A stretch of DNA of 64,000 bases from Aquipuribacter hungaricus (GTDB taxonomy: Bacteria > Actinomycetota > Actinomycetes > Actinomycetales > JBBAYJ01): the NCBI RefSeq assembly GCF_037860755.1, contig NZ_JBBEOI010000001.1, forward strand, positions 1-64,000, written 5' to 3'. Every line of letters starts with the position of its first letter. The stretch's first letter is position 1. This document shows, in pieces, positions 44,273-53,042 of the stretch. The notes under the pieces are model-generated. The model was not told the DNA's origin, ran no database searches, and saw only the letters and a program-made list of their open reading frames with translations. Made by a program: the position numbers and the translations under genes.

Positions 44273-45466
44273 ATGGCGCACCACGAGGTCCTGGTCGTCG
44301 GGGGCGGGAACGCGGGCATCTCGCTGGCCGCCCGGCTCCTGCGCGACGGTGCGCGGGACGTCGCGGTCGTCGAGTCCGAGACCGTCCACCGGTACCGACC
44401 CCTGCTCAACTACGTCGGCGCCGGCGAGGCGACGATGGCCTCGCTCGAACGGCCGGCGGCCTCCGTCGTGCCGCGCGGCTGCACCTGGGTGCGGGACCGC
44501 GTCGTCGCGGTCGAGCCGGAGGTGCCGGCGGTGCGCACCCAGGGCGGGACCCGGATCACGTGCACGACGCTGGTCGTCTGCCCCGGGCTGGAGGAGGACT
44601 GGGACGCCACCCCCGGGCTGTCGGAGGCGTCGGCGGCGGGCTGGGCCGGGTCGACCTTCACCGTGGAGGGCGCCCCGCGGGTGTGGCCCGCCCTGCGCGA
44701 CCTCACCGGCGGACGGGTGGTGTTCACCGTGCCGCCCGAGCCGGCCCCGTGCAGCGCCACCGCCCTCAAGCCGCTGTTCATGGCGTGCGACCACTGGCGC
44801 CGCCGAGGGGTGCTGGAGGACGTCGACGTCCACCTGGTCCTGCCCGGTCCGTCGCCGCTCGGCCTGCCCGGGCCCGACCGGTACCTGGAGGAGGCGCTGA
44901 CCTCCTACGGGGTGGACGTGCTGCGGGAGGGCCGCGTCACGTCGCTGCGGGACCGCCGGGTGACCGTGTCGACGCCCACCGGCTCCCGGGAGCTCGACGA
45001 CGTCACCTTCGCGCACGTCGTCCCGCACTACCGGGCGCCGTCCTGGGTGGCCCGGAGCCCGCTGGCCGGCGCGACCCCGGCCGGCCTGGTCGACGTCGAC
45101 CCGACCACGCTGCGGCACCGCCGGTACCCCGCGGTCTGGTCGCTCGGCGACGTCGCCGACCACCGCACCAGGTCCTCCGGCGGCGCACTGCGGGAGCAGG
45201 TCACGGTGCTGGCCCGCAACATCGCCCTCACCCGTGACGACGCGGGCGTCAGCACGGCGCGGCTGGCGCGCTACGACGGCTACACCGTCATGCCCGTCAC
45301 GGTCGCCCGGCACCGCCTCATGCTCGTGGAGGTGGACCGGGACGGCCGGCCCAGACCCTCCGTGCCCTTCCCGGACCTCGTGCGGCCCCGGCGGGCGACG
45401 TGGGTGGCCGACCGGTACGCCCTGCCCGTCACCTACTTCCGGGGCATCCTGCGCGGCCGGGTGTGA
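44273..45466 (+). CDS. SQR-like NAD(P)/FAD-dependent oxidoreductase
   Basis: A 397-residue flavoprotein of the sulfide:quinone reductase/flavocytochrome-c sulfide dehydrogenase fold. The FAD site is VVGGGNAGISLAARL (residues 7-21), with the second GD motif WSLGDVAD. The PCSATALKPLFMACDHWRRRGV block aligns with the SQR stretch that carries a catalytic cysteine. The C-terminal half has no cysteine at all, so the usual two- or three-cysteine sulfide chemistry is incomplete. The ATG at 44273 follows GGAGG. It may oxidise sulfide or another donor into the quinone pool; the true role is uncertain. Confidence 0.85.
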   Translation: MAHHEVLVVGGGNAGISLAARLLRDGARDVAVVESETVHRYRPLLNYVGAGEATMASLERPAASVVPRGCTWVRDRVVAVEPEVPAVRTQGGTRITCTTLVVCPGLEEDWDATPGLSEASAAGWAGSTFTVEGAPRVWPALRDLTGGRVVFTVPPEPAPCSATALKPLFMACDHWRRRGVLEDVDVHLVLPGPSPLGLPGPDRYLEEALTSYGVDVLREGRVTSLRDRRVTVSTPTGSRELDDVTFAHVVPHYRAPSWVARSPLAGATPAGLVDVDPTTLRHRRYPAVWSLGDVADHRTRSSGGALREQVTVLARNIALTRDDAGVSTARLARYDGYTVMPVTVARHRLMLVEVDRDGRPRPSVPFPDLVRPRRATWVADRYALPVTYFRGILRGRV

Positions 45467-45523
45467 GGAGCGGGCTCCGCACCGGGGCGGACCGGCGCGG
45501 GACCTGCCGTACGTGCCGGTCGC

Positions 45524-46129
45524 CTAGAGCCACCCGTTCTCCTGGGCGAGGCGGTGGGCCTCGGCGCGGGTGGGCACCCCGAGCTTGGCCGTGACGGCGC
45601 TCAGGTGGTTGCGGACCGTCCCCGGTGACAGGAACAGCGCCCGGGCGACGTCGCGGACCGGCCGGTCGGCGGCGGCCAGCGCGAGGACCTCGGCCTCGCG
45701 CGGGGTCAGCGGCGACGGCGGGGCGGTGAGGACGTCGGCGGCCAGCACCGGGTCGACGTAGCGCTGGCCGTCCCGTACCCGCCGGACCACGTCGGCCAGC
45801 GCCGCACCGGGGGCACCCTTGGCGAGGAAGCCGCGCGCCCCCGAGGCCAGCGCCCGGCGCAGGGCGGCCGGCCCGCCGTGGCCGGTGAGGACGACCACGC
45901 GGCAGCCGGGGAGCACCCGGGCGAGCTCGCCCACGACCGCGATCCCGTCCATCGTGGGCATCTGCAGGTCGACGACCGCGACGTCCACGCGGTGGGCGAG
46001 CGCCAGCCGGACGGCCGCGGCCCCGTCGGCGGCCGTCGCCACCACCTCGATGTCCGGCTCGCGGTCCAGCAGGAGCGCCAGGGCGTCACGGACCATCTCC
46101 TCGTCGTCGGCGAGCAGGACGCGGATCAT
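45524..46129 (-). CDS. NarL/LuxR-family response regulator
   Basis: A 201-residue regulator. The receiver has DDE at residues 8-10, phosphoacceptor D54 (VVDLQMP), T in VLTGHG and K in FLAKGAPG. The C-terminal LuxR helix-turn-helix is LTPREAEVLALAAADRPVRDVARALFLSPGTVRNHLSAVTAKLGV. The ATG at 46129 overlaps the stop of the kinase gene. It acts as the output of the two-component system encoded in the same operon. Its target is not visible. Confidence 0.93.
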   Translation of the reverse strand: MIRVLLADDEEMVRDALALLLDREPDIEVVATAADGAAAVRLALAHRVDVAVVDLQMPTMDGIAVVGELARVLPGCRVVVLTGHGGPAALRRALASGARGFLAKGAPGAALADVVRRVRDGQRYVDPVLAADVLTAPPSPLTPREAEVLALAAADRPVRDVARALFLSPGTVRNHLSAVTAKLGVPTRAEAHRLAQENGWL

Positions 46130-47361
46130 CGACCGGCCATGACCAGGCGGACCTCGAACAGCCCACCGACCGGTCCCCAGGTCAGGCGGGCACCTGCGCG
46201 TGCCGCCCGCCCGGCCAGGGCCGGCAGTCCGGTGCCCCGCACGCCGTCGACCGGTCGCAGCCCGTCGTTCACGACGACCAGCGTGGCGCCCGCGTCGCCG
46301 GCTGTCAGGTCCACCGACACCTGCATGGCGTCGCTGTGCCGGAGCAGGTTGGTGACCGACTCCCGGACGACGGCGGCCAGCAGACCGGTGGAGGTCGGGT
46401 CGAGGACGTGCGCGATGGCGGCATCGGCACGGACGGTCGCCGCGATCCCGGCCGAGGCGAGCACGAGCTCCGCGGTCCGCAGCTGCTCCGCCAGGTCGAC
46501 GGTGCCGTAGCCGTGCACGGCGGCCCGCACCTCCGCCAGCGTCGAGGCGGCCAGCCCGCGGACCGCCTCGGTCTCGGCGCGCGCCCGGACGGGGTCGACG
46601 GCGACCAGGTCGCCCGCCACCTCGGCCCGCAGCGCGATGACCGTGAGCCGGTGGCCGAGCAGGTCGTGCAGCTCCTGCGCCAGCCGCAGCCGTTCCGCGC
46701 TGACGGCCAGACCCGCCTCCGCCTCGCGCCCGGCCTCCGCGGCCACCAGCAGCCGGAGCAGCCACACCAGCACCTGCCCCATGAGGACCACCAGCGCGGC
46801 GGTGCCGACGGTGAACCCGAGGGTCTGCGGCACCGACTGCCCCCAGACCACCGCCCCGACCACGGCGACCGCGACGAGCGCGCCCCCCAGGGCGAGCACC
46901 GCGCGAGGGGCGAGCACGAGCAGCAGGACCCCGACCACGGTCCCGGCCAGCCACGCCCACGGCTCCTGCCCCGGCGCCGCCCACGCCCCGACCACGGGCC
47001 ACAGGGCCAGCGCCGAGGCGAGCAGCACCGCGACCAGGCCATCGCGGGTGCGCGACCCGACCCACGGGGTGACCGCCGCCCGCAGGAGCAGGACGAGGGC
47101 CGCTCCCGACGCCGCCGCGAGCGCCCCGACCAGCAGCCACGCCGCGCGCGAGGGAGGGTCGACCAGGGCCAGCGGCAGGAGCACCCCCCAGCCCACGTTG
47201 ACCGTGAGGATCGCCAGGACGACGAGCCGCGCCCGACCCGCCCGGTCGGTGACGCCGCCGGGCCGGGACCCCGGCGTCACCATGCGCCCCATCATCGACC
47301 CGCCGGGGGCGCCGTGCCGGTGCGCTGCCGGGTCGGCGGCGCTCGACCGGGGCGGGGTCAT
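46126..47361 (-). CDS. NarL-type sensor histidine kinase
   Basis: A 411-residue HisKA_3 kinase. About six membrane helices (residues 45-210) form the sensor. The dimerisation helix has the phosphoacceptor His in LAQELHDLLGHRLTVIAL. The ATPase domain has an N box (ESVTNLLRHSDA) and G box (VRGTGLPALAGRA); G1 is degenerate (VVNDGLRP). The ATG overlaps the stop of the upstream membrane-protein gene, and its own stop overlaps the regulator start. All three are therefore coupled in translation. Confidence 0.92.
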   Translation of the reverse strand: MTPPRSSAADPAAHRHGAPGGSMMGRMVTPGSRPGGVTDRAGRARLVVLAILTVNVGWGVLLPLALVDPPSRAAWLLVGALAAASGAALVLLLRAAVTPWVGSRTRDGLVAVLLASALALWPVVGAWAAPGQEPWAWLAGTVVGVLLLVLAPRAVLALGGALVAVAVVGAVVWGQSVPQTLGFTVGTAALVVLMGQVLVWLLRLLVAAEAGREAEAGLAVSAERLRLAQELHDLLGHRLTVIALRAEVAGDLVAVDPVRARAETEAVRGLAASTLAEVRAAVHGYGTVDLAEQLRTAELVLASAGIAATVRADAAIAHVLDPTSTGLLAAVVRESVTNLLRHSDAMQVSVDLTAGDAGATLVVVNDGLRPVDGVRGTGLPALAGRAARAGARLTWGPVGGLFEVRLVMAGR

Positions 47362-47978
47362 CGCAGCAGGACGAGCTGGAGGGCGACAAGCACGTCGAGG
47401 GCGCCGCACCACTCGGCGTAGGAGCGGGAGACCACCTCTCGCCGCCGCAGGTGGACCAGGTCCCACACCCCGTGGCCGAGCCAGCCGACGGCCAGGACCC
47501 AGCGGCCCACGTCCGGGGCGGCGAGCAGCGCCACCACCGCGACGCCCGCGAACAGCACGTACCCGACGACCTGCCTGGCGAGCAGGGCCCGGCCGGCGTG
47601 CCCGCCGGGCTGCCGTCCCGGGTGACTGCCGAGGTCCGTGCCGCGGTCCCTGCCGTGGTGCACCGCGCCCGCCAGGGCCACCACCGCCGCCACGGTCGTG
47701 ACGGCGAGGACGTGGTCGACCGTGCCCCGGGACTGCAGGGCGCCGAGGGCGACGACGCTGACCAGCAACGCCGGCCAGCTCGCCCGGGGCCGCTGGAGCA
47801 CCGCGAGGACGACGTAGAGCAGCGGCAGGACGGGCAGCAGCTGCGCGGCGGTGACGGTGTCGACGCCCCAGAGCGCCGCGGCCAGCCCGACCGCGAGCGC
47901 CGTGGGCCAGCGACGGAGGAGCACGAGCAGCGGCGGGGCGGCGCGACCGGCGGCCGGGGCGGTGAGCGAGGTCTGCAC
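47358..47978 (-). CDS. Integral membrane protein of unknown function, two-component operon
   Basis: A 206-residue protein with about six predicted helices (ALAVGLAAALWGVDTVTAAQLLPVLPLLYVVLAVL; VVALGALQSRG; VLAVTTVAAVVALAGAV; VGYVLFAGVAVVALLAAPDVG). I recognise no domain. The GTG at 47978 is preceded by GGAGGAG with ideal spacing and was preferred to the GTG at 48014. It heads the operon with the kinase and regulator, so it may sense or be sensed by that system. Confidence 0.8.
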   Translation of the reverse strand: MQTSLTAPAAGRAAPPLLVLLRRWPTALAVGLAAALWGVDTVTAAQLLPVLPLLYVVLAVLQRPRASWPALLVSVVALGALQSRGTVDHVLAVTTVAAVVALAGAVHHGRDRGTDLGSHPGRQPGGHAGRALLARQVVGYVLFAGVAVVALLAAPDVGRWVLAVGWLGHGVWDLVHLRRREVVSRSYAEWCGALDVLVALQLVLLR

Positions 47979-48161
47979 GGTGGGCTCCTCCGAGAGGCGG
48001 CGGGACGCCTCCACCGTCGCCCCCTCCGGAGGCCGGCCCCCAGGTGCCGGTCGTCATGGTCCGGGCATGACAGCCAGGGCACCCGCAGGTGACGTGACGC
48101 ACCTGGGAGCACGCGCCGACCCGCGGCACCGTCGAGGGACACCCCGACGGAAGGAGATCCG

Positions 48162-48623
48162 ATGGACCGCACCGCGAGCAGCCGCACGACGAGCACCGCC
48201 GGCACGACGAGCACCGCCGGCAGGGCACGCGCCCTCGCGGTGCACTACGTCCAGATGCTGCTGGCGATGGGCGCGGGGATGCTCCTGCTCCTGCCGGCCT
48301 GGGCGCTGGCGACCCGGGACCTGAGCGCGGCCTGGCTCGCCCGCCCGGAGGTGCCGCCGCTGGTCATGGCGACCGCCATGACGGCCGGGACGGTCGTGTG
48401 GATGCGGCTGCGGCGTCACGGCTGGCGCGATGTCGTCGAGATGTCGGCGTCGATGTACCTGGGGTCCGTGGCGCTGCTCCCGCTCCTGTGGCTCGGCATG
48501 CTCGACGGCGACGGCGTCATGGCCCTGGGGCACCTGCTCATGCTCGTGGCGATGGCTGTCCCGATGCTCGCGCGCCCGGAGGTCTACGCCGTCACGCACC
48601 GGCACCACCGGTCGACGGCGTGA
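48162..48623 (+). CDS. Small four-helix membrane protein
   Basis: A 153-residue protein. A Thr/Ser-rich start (TSTAG repeated) is followed by four predicted helices (QMLLAMGAGMLLLLPAWAL; PLVMATAMTAGTVVWM; MYLGSVALLPLLWLGML; MALGHLLMLVAMAVPML) and a His-rich end (HRHHRSTA). AAGGAGATCCG precedes the ATG. Similar small proteins occur in other actinobacteria without a known role. It diverges from the membrane-protein/kinase/regulator operon and may be its target. Confidence 0.78.
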   Translation: MDRTASSRTTSTAGTTSTAGRARALAVHYVQMLLAMGAGMLLLLPAWALATRDLSAAWLARPEVPPLVMATAMTAGTVVWMRLRRHGWRDVVEMSASMYLGSVALLPLLWLGMLDGDGVMALGHLLMLVAMAVPMLARPEVYAVTHRHHRSTA

Positions 48624-48708
48624 CCGGCGGAGGGCGTCGCACCCGGGCTGCGCGCCACGGCTGCGGGGAGGGGTTGCCCGGCGCCGCGTCTGGCGGCACG
48701 GTGACGAG

Positions 48709-49671
48709 GTGGCCGCGGACGAGGAACGGGACGGCGTCCGGCTGAGCAGCCTGGACTCCCCGCTGGGCGACGGGCTGGACGTGACCAAGCGGGACCTGGT
48801 CGACCACCTCGACGCCTTCGCCGACCGGCTCGTGCCGCTGCTCGCGGGCCGTCCGCTGACCGTCACGCGGGTGCGGCCGGGTGCGGCGCCGTTCGTCCAG
48901 CGCGACGTGCCGAAGGGGGCGCCCGACTGGGTGCGCACCGTGGCCACGTGGTCCGACCGGGCCCGGCGCGAGGTGCACCAGGTCCTGGTCGAGGACCGCC
49001 GCACCCTGCTCTGGCTGGGCAACCAGCGGGCGGTGGAGCTCCACGTGCCGTTCAGCCGGGTGGGGGCGGACGAGCCGACCGGCCTGGTGCTCGACCTCGA
49101 CCCGCCGGACGGCGCCTCCTTCGACGCGGTGGTCGCCACCGCGCTGCTGTGCCGCCGGGCGCTCGCCGACGCCGGCCTGGAGGCGGCGGTGAAGACCAGC
49201 GGGGCCACCGGCCTGCACGTCGTCGTCCCCGTGCACGGCTCGTCGGCCGAGGACGTCGCCGCCGCGACCCGTGCCCTGGCCGCCCGCACCGCGGCGCTGG
49301 ACCCGGACATCGCCACGACCGCGTACGTGGTGGCCGACCGGGGCGGCCGGGTGTTCGTCGACTCCACCCGGTCGGGCCGCGGCACGGTCGCCGCGGCCTA
49401 CAGCCCCCGCGTCCGCCCCGGGCTGCCGGTCTCGGCGCCGGTCGGCTGGGAGCAGCTGGCCGACGTCCTGCCCGGCGACGTCACCGTCCGGACGGCCGTC
49501 GCCCGGTTCGGCACCGCGGACCCCTGGGCCGCGGCCCTGCCGGAGCCGCAGGAGCTGCCGGCCGACCTGGTCGCCGAGGGCCACGGCATCCCGGTCGCCC
49601 GGGTGCAGGCCATGCACGAGGGGAAGCGCCGCGCCCGTGCCCGGGCCGCGGAGGAGCAGCCCCCGACCTGA
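48709..49671 (+). CDS. Stand-alone LigD polymerase domain (NHEJ-type PrimPol)
   Basis: A 320-residue member of the archaeo-eukaryotic primase superfamily, the polymerase domain of bacterial DNA ligase D. The catalytic DLDPP carries D129 and D131. KTSGATGLHVVVPV binds nucleotide, and VFVDSTRSGRGTVAAAYSPR supplies the third acidic residue and template contacts. No ligase or nuclease domain follows, and no Ku gene is in the window. It would fill or extend ends during non-homologous end joining with ribonucleotide preference. The start is GTG at 48709; there is no good ribosome-binding site. Confidence 0.9.
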   Translation: MAADEERDGVRLSSLDSPLGDGLDVTKRDLVDHLDAFADRLVPLLAGRPLTVTRVRPGAAPFVQRDVPKGAPDWVRTVATWSDRARREVHQVLVEDRRTLLWLGNQRAVELHVPFSRVGADEPTGLVLDLDPPDGASFDAVVATALLCRRALADAGLEAAVKTSGATGLHVVVPVHGSSAEDVAAATRALAARTAALDPDIATTAYVVADRGGRVFVDSTRSGRGTVAAAYSPRVRPGLPVSAPVGWEQLADVLPGDVTVRTAVARFGTADPWAAALPEPQELPADLVAEGHGIPVARVQAMHEGKRRARARAAEEQPPT

Positions 49672-49711
49672 CCGCTGCCCGACGACCGGGCCCGCGTGCT
49701 TGTGTGTCCCC

Positions 49712-50266
49712 GTGCAGAGGTGGTGGACGCGGACGGGCCCCCGGGCCGCCCGCGTCCTCGACGCCGTGCGGCCGCACGTCGACCTGGTCCTGGTGGTCGT
49801 GGTGACGGTGGCGGCCTTCGCGCCGCCCCTGGCGGGGCGGGGCACCCTGCTCGGCTGGGAGGAACCCGTGCGGGACCTCGACGTCCTGGCCGTCGTCCTG
49901 GTGCTGGGCCACTCCCTCCCGCTCGCCCTCCGGACGCGGTCCCCGGGCTGGTGCCTGCTGCTGGTCTCGGTCTCGGCGTCCGTCTACCAGTGCCTCGGGT
50001 ACCGGCAGACCGTCGCGAGCATCGCGGTGTACCTGGCCCTGTACACCGTCGGGTACCGGCAGCGCCGGCACCGGGTGCTCACGGCGGCGGCCTGGCTGCT
50101 GGGCTACGCCGCCCTGTGCCTCACGCTGCTCCGGCTCGGCTCCCCCGTCCCGCCCGTGGAGCTGGTCGAGTTCCTCGCCCTGCCGGTCGGGTGCTGGCTG
50201 GCCGGGGCCCTGGCGGGCGCCGGGCTGGCCCAGCACAGCTGGCCGCAGAGCTCGCGGGACAGCTGA
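49712..50266 (+). pseudogene. Truncated sensor histidine kinase (membrane sensor part only)
   Basis: A 184-residue product made only of the membrane sensor part of a NarL-type kinase (VLDAVRPHVDLVLVVVVTVAAFAPPLAG; five or six helices; TVGYRQRRHRVLTAAAWLLGYAAL). After ALAGAGLAQHS the frame enters sequence that belongs, in another frame, to a thioredoxin, and ends 21 bases later. The histidine, N and G boxes are absent. This is best explained by a deletion that removed the kinase catalytic region together with the front of the neighbouring thioredoxin gene. The start is GTG at 49712. Confidence 0.75.
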
Positions 50267-50484
50267 AGCTGGTCAAGGTCGACGCGGACCTCTCGCCGGA
50301 GGTGAGCCGCCGCTTCGAGGTCCAGGCGATCCCCACACTGGTCCTCATGCACCACGGCCAGGTGGTCGCCACGCAGACCGGCGCCGCCCCCGTGAGCACC
50401 CTGCGGTCGTGGCTGACCGAGCACCTGCCTCAGCCGGACGCCACCGGGGCGGACGCCCCTTGGACCGGGGAGGACCGGCGATGA
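50236..50484 (+). pseudogene. Thioredoxin C-terminal half (N-terminus deleted)
   Basis: Reading from about 50239, LAAELAGQLKLVKVDADLS, then RRFEVQAIPTLVLMHHGQVVATQ and STLRSWLTEHL, gives the second half of a thioredoxin, including the cis-Pro loop (IPT). The first beta-alpha-beta unit and the CGPC active site are missing, and no start codon is available. Its stop overlaps the ATG of the UBP gene (ATGA), as an intact thioredoxin gene would in this operon. Confidence 0.8.
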
Positions 50485-50759
50485 CCTCGGTCCCCGGTCG
50501 GGCGGTCCCGGACCCCCACCTCGCGCTGGTCCGGCCGGTAGGGCCGCCCCGGACGGCGGGCTGCGAGGGGTGCCTGCGGCTCGGCACGCCGTGGGTGCAC
50601 CTGCGGCAGTGCCTGACCTGCGGCGAGGTCGTCTGCTGCGACTCCTCCCCCATGCGCCACGCCCGCGCCCACGCCGCCACGACGAGGCACGTCGTCGTGC
50701 GCTCGATCGAGCCCGGTGAGAGCTGGAGGTGGTGCTATGCCGACGAGCAGTTCGTCTGA
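50481..50759 (+). CDS. UBP-type zinc finger protein
   Basis: A 92-residue protein consisting of a ZnF-UBP domain. Cysteine and histidine ligands are visible in GCEGCLRLGTPWVHLRQCLTCGEVVCCDSSPMRHARAHA, with the spacing C-x2-C, C-x2-C, C-C, H-x3-H. In eukaryotes this fold binds the ubiquitin C-terminus; in bacteria it occurs as a small stand-alone protein, often beside CNB-thioredoxin-reductase genes as here. The ATG at 50481 overlaps the thioredoxin stop, and its 3' end overlaps the start of the next gene by 23 bases. Confidence 0.88.
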   Translation: MTSVPGRAVPDPHLALVRPVGPPRTAGCEGCLRLGTPWVHLRQCLTCGEVVCCDSSPMRHARAHAATTRHVVVRSIEPGESWRWCYADEQFV

Positions 50760-52419
50760 GCCCGAGGTCCCGGACCTGCCCGAGACCCCCGACACCACCG
50801 GCGCCTACCCCCGCCTCACCGAGGAGCAGGTCCTGTTCCTCGTGCGCTACGGCCAGCGGAAGCGGCTGGGGAAGGGGACCACGTTGTTCTGCGAGGGTGA
50901 CCGCGACTGCGGCCTGTTCCTGCTGCTGGACGGCAGGGTCCAGGTGGGCCAGGAGGACCACCAGGAGGGCCGGTCACGAGTCATCGCGGTCCACGGACCG
51001 GGGCGTCTCGTGGGCGACCTGTCGATGCTGACCGGCCAGGTCGTGTTCGTCACCGCCGTCGCCCAGACCGACGTCGAGGTCCTGGAGGTCCCCTTCGACC
51101 GGCTCACGGAGGCGGTCACCCACGACCGGGCGCTGGGGGACCTGATCCTGCGGGCCTTCATCCTGCGACGTCACATCCACGCCGACCTCGGCGCCGGGCT
51201 CCGGATCATCGGCTCCCGCTACTCGCCCAGCACCCGGCGCCCGAGGGACTTCGCGAGCCGCAACCGCGTCCCGTACCGCTGGGACGACCTAGAGGACGAT
51301 CCCGAGGCCGAGGCGACCCTGCGGGCGTTCGACGTCTCACCCGCCCAGACCCCTGTCGTCATCTGGAAGGGGCGGGCGGTCCTGCGCAACCCCAGCATCA
51401 CGGAGCTGGCCGCCCTCCTGGGGCTGCGGCAGGAGGCACCGCCTCGCGACGCCTACGACGTCGTGGTGGTCGGTGCGGGCCCGGCCGGTCTCGCCGCTGC
51501 CGTGTCGGCCGCCTCCGAAGGGCTCTCGACGGTCGTGCTGGACGCGATCGCGACGGGAGGCCAGGCGGGGACCTCGTCCCAGATCGAGAACTACCTCGGC
51601 TTCCCGGCCGGCATCTCGGGCGCCGAGCTCGCCGACCGGGCGGTCGTCCAGGCCCGCAAGTTCGGCGCCTCGTTCACGATCCCCGGCGAGGTGGGGTCGC
51701 TCGACCCCGTCGACGGCCACTTCGTCGTCGGGCTGACCGACGGCACCCAGGTGGAAGCGCACACCGTGGTGCTCGCGACCGGTGTACGGTACCGCCGCCT
51801 CGAGGTCCCCGGCATGGACCGGCTCGAGGGGCCCAGCGTCTACTACGCCGCCACCGAGTTCGAGGCACGGCTCTGCCGCGGCGACCCGGTGACGGTCGTC
51901 GGCGGCGGGAACTCGGCCGGGCAGGCGGCCCTGTTCCTGGCCCGGAACGCAGCCGGGGTGGACCTCGTCGTCCGCCACGACGACCTGGACCGCGACATGT
52001 CCCGCTACCTGGCGGAACGGGTCGTCGCGGCCCCACGGGTACAGCTGTGGCGCAGCTGCGAGGTCTCCGAGCTGCACGGCGACCTCGGGCTCCAGGAGGT
52101 CGTCGTCCGCAACCTGCGGACGGGCGAGTGCCGACCCCTCGCCTCGACAGCGCTCTTCGTCCTCATCGGGTCCGAACCCCGCACCCGGTGGCTGGAGGGC
52201 GTGATCGCGCTCGACGACAGGGGGTTCGTGCTGACCGGTGGCGACCGGGGTGAGGCCGACCAGGATGGCGCCGCCGTGTTCGAGACCGCGACCCCGGGCG
52301 TCTTCGCGGTGGGGGACGTGCGCAGCGGCTCGGTGAAGCGGGTGGCCTCCGCCGTCGGCGAGGGCTCCATCGCCGTGCGCCTGGTGTACGAGCACCTCGT
52401 CCGGACCGGTCGACGGTGA
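50737..52419 (+). CDS. CNB domain-thioredoxin reductase-like FAD oxidoreductase
   Basis: A 560-residue protein. The cyclic-nucleotide-binding-like domain spans about residues 30-160 (LFCEGDRDCGLFLLLDGRVQVG, GRLVGDLSMLTGQ). A glutaredoxin/GST-like linker follows (residues 160-235, RYSPSTRRPRDF to NPSITELAALLGL). The pyridine nucleotide-disulfide fold then starts with VVVVGAGPAGLAAAVSAA near residue 243 (FAD), VVGGGNSAGQAALFLARN near 388 (NADPH) and VFAVGDVRSGSVKRVASAVGEG. The CxxC of thioredoxin reductases is replaced (YYAATEFEARLC near 369-380), so it cannot reduce thioredoxin by the standard dithiol route. GGAGG precedes the ATG at 50737. Confidence 0.93.
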   Translation: MPTSSSSEPEVPDLPETPDTTGAYPRLTEEQVLFLVRYGQRKRLGKGTTLFCEGDRDCGLFLLLDGRVQVGQEDHQEGRSRVIAVHGPGRLVGDLSMLTGQVVFVTAVAQTDVEVLEVPFDRLTEAVTHDRALGDLILRAFILRRHIHADLGAGLRIIGSRYSPSTRRPRDFASRNRVPYRWDDLEDDPEAEATLRAFDVSPAQTPVVIWKGRAVLRNPSITELAALLGLRQEAPPRDAYDVVVVGAGPAGLAAAVSAASEGLSTVVLDAIATGGQAGTSSQIENYLGFPAGISGAELADRAVVQARKFGASFTIPGEVGSLDPVDGHFVVGLTDGTQVEAHTVVLATGVRYRRLEVPGMDRLEGPSVYYAATEFEARLCRGDPVTVVGGGNSAGQAALFLARNAAGVDLVVRHDDLDRDMSRYLAERVVAAPRVQLWRSCEVSELHGDLGLQEVVVRNLRTGECRPLASTALFVLIGSEPRTRWLEGVIALDDRGFVLTGGDRGEADQDGAAVFETATPGVFAVGDVRSGSVKRVASAVGEGSIAVRLVYEHLVRTGRR

Positions 52420-53042
52420 GGTGTCGACAGCGGGCGGATCACTCCGCGTGATCGGAACGTGCCGACCGGTGCCGGACGTCTTCTCGCAGTGGACGGTCGT
52501 GGCGTCGGACGGCTGGGGCGCCCGATGGTGGCCGCCCTCGACTGTCCATGGACGATCTCTCGGGCTGTTCGCCGGACGAAGGCTCGGTGACCTCCCGGTG
52601 GACGCGAGCGGTGACGTGCTGGCTGTCGTCGCAGTGTGCGAAGGAGACAGAGAGGGTCTACTGCTCCGTCAGGGGACCCGTGATCTCGGACGTCGGAGAT
52701 TGCCGCCGGACGAGGCGGGCTGACGGTGGTGACACTGAAGGTCTTTCGCCGCGGCAGCCTGCGACTGGCCAGGTCGGTGAAGGCCATGCCGTCGGCCGGT
52801 TCGTCAGCCTGCCTCACGGGGAGCGGTGGCCGGTCGCACCGGCAGGCCCGCGCCGATAGGCGATCCTCTGCAGGACCGTCCGCTCCGGGGCTCTCGAGCC
52901 GCCCCGCGCACCTGGTGGGCGGGGCCGCCGACGCCTCCGGCGAGGGCGGCGCCGCCCTGTTCACGTGCGTCGCCGACGAGTAGGTTGATCGAGGTGGCTT
53001 GTCCTCCCGCGGCCGCGTTCCCCGCAGCGAAGGAGCCTGTCC
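52420..53042 (+). other. Intergenic stretch without a recognisable gene
   Basis: About 620 bases. Open frames in all directions are short, low in hydrophobic pattern and unlike any family. The base composition seems less GC-skewed at third positions than in the neighbouring genes. No tRNA, hairpin or repeat was recognised; promoter elements of the following gene may lie at its end. Confidence 0.45.

Noticed and set aside
52421-52723. A 100-residue plus-strand frame just after the CNB-reductase gene
   Set aside because: There is no ribosome-binding site, and the sequence shows no domain or consistent third-position GC bias.
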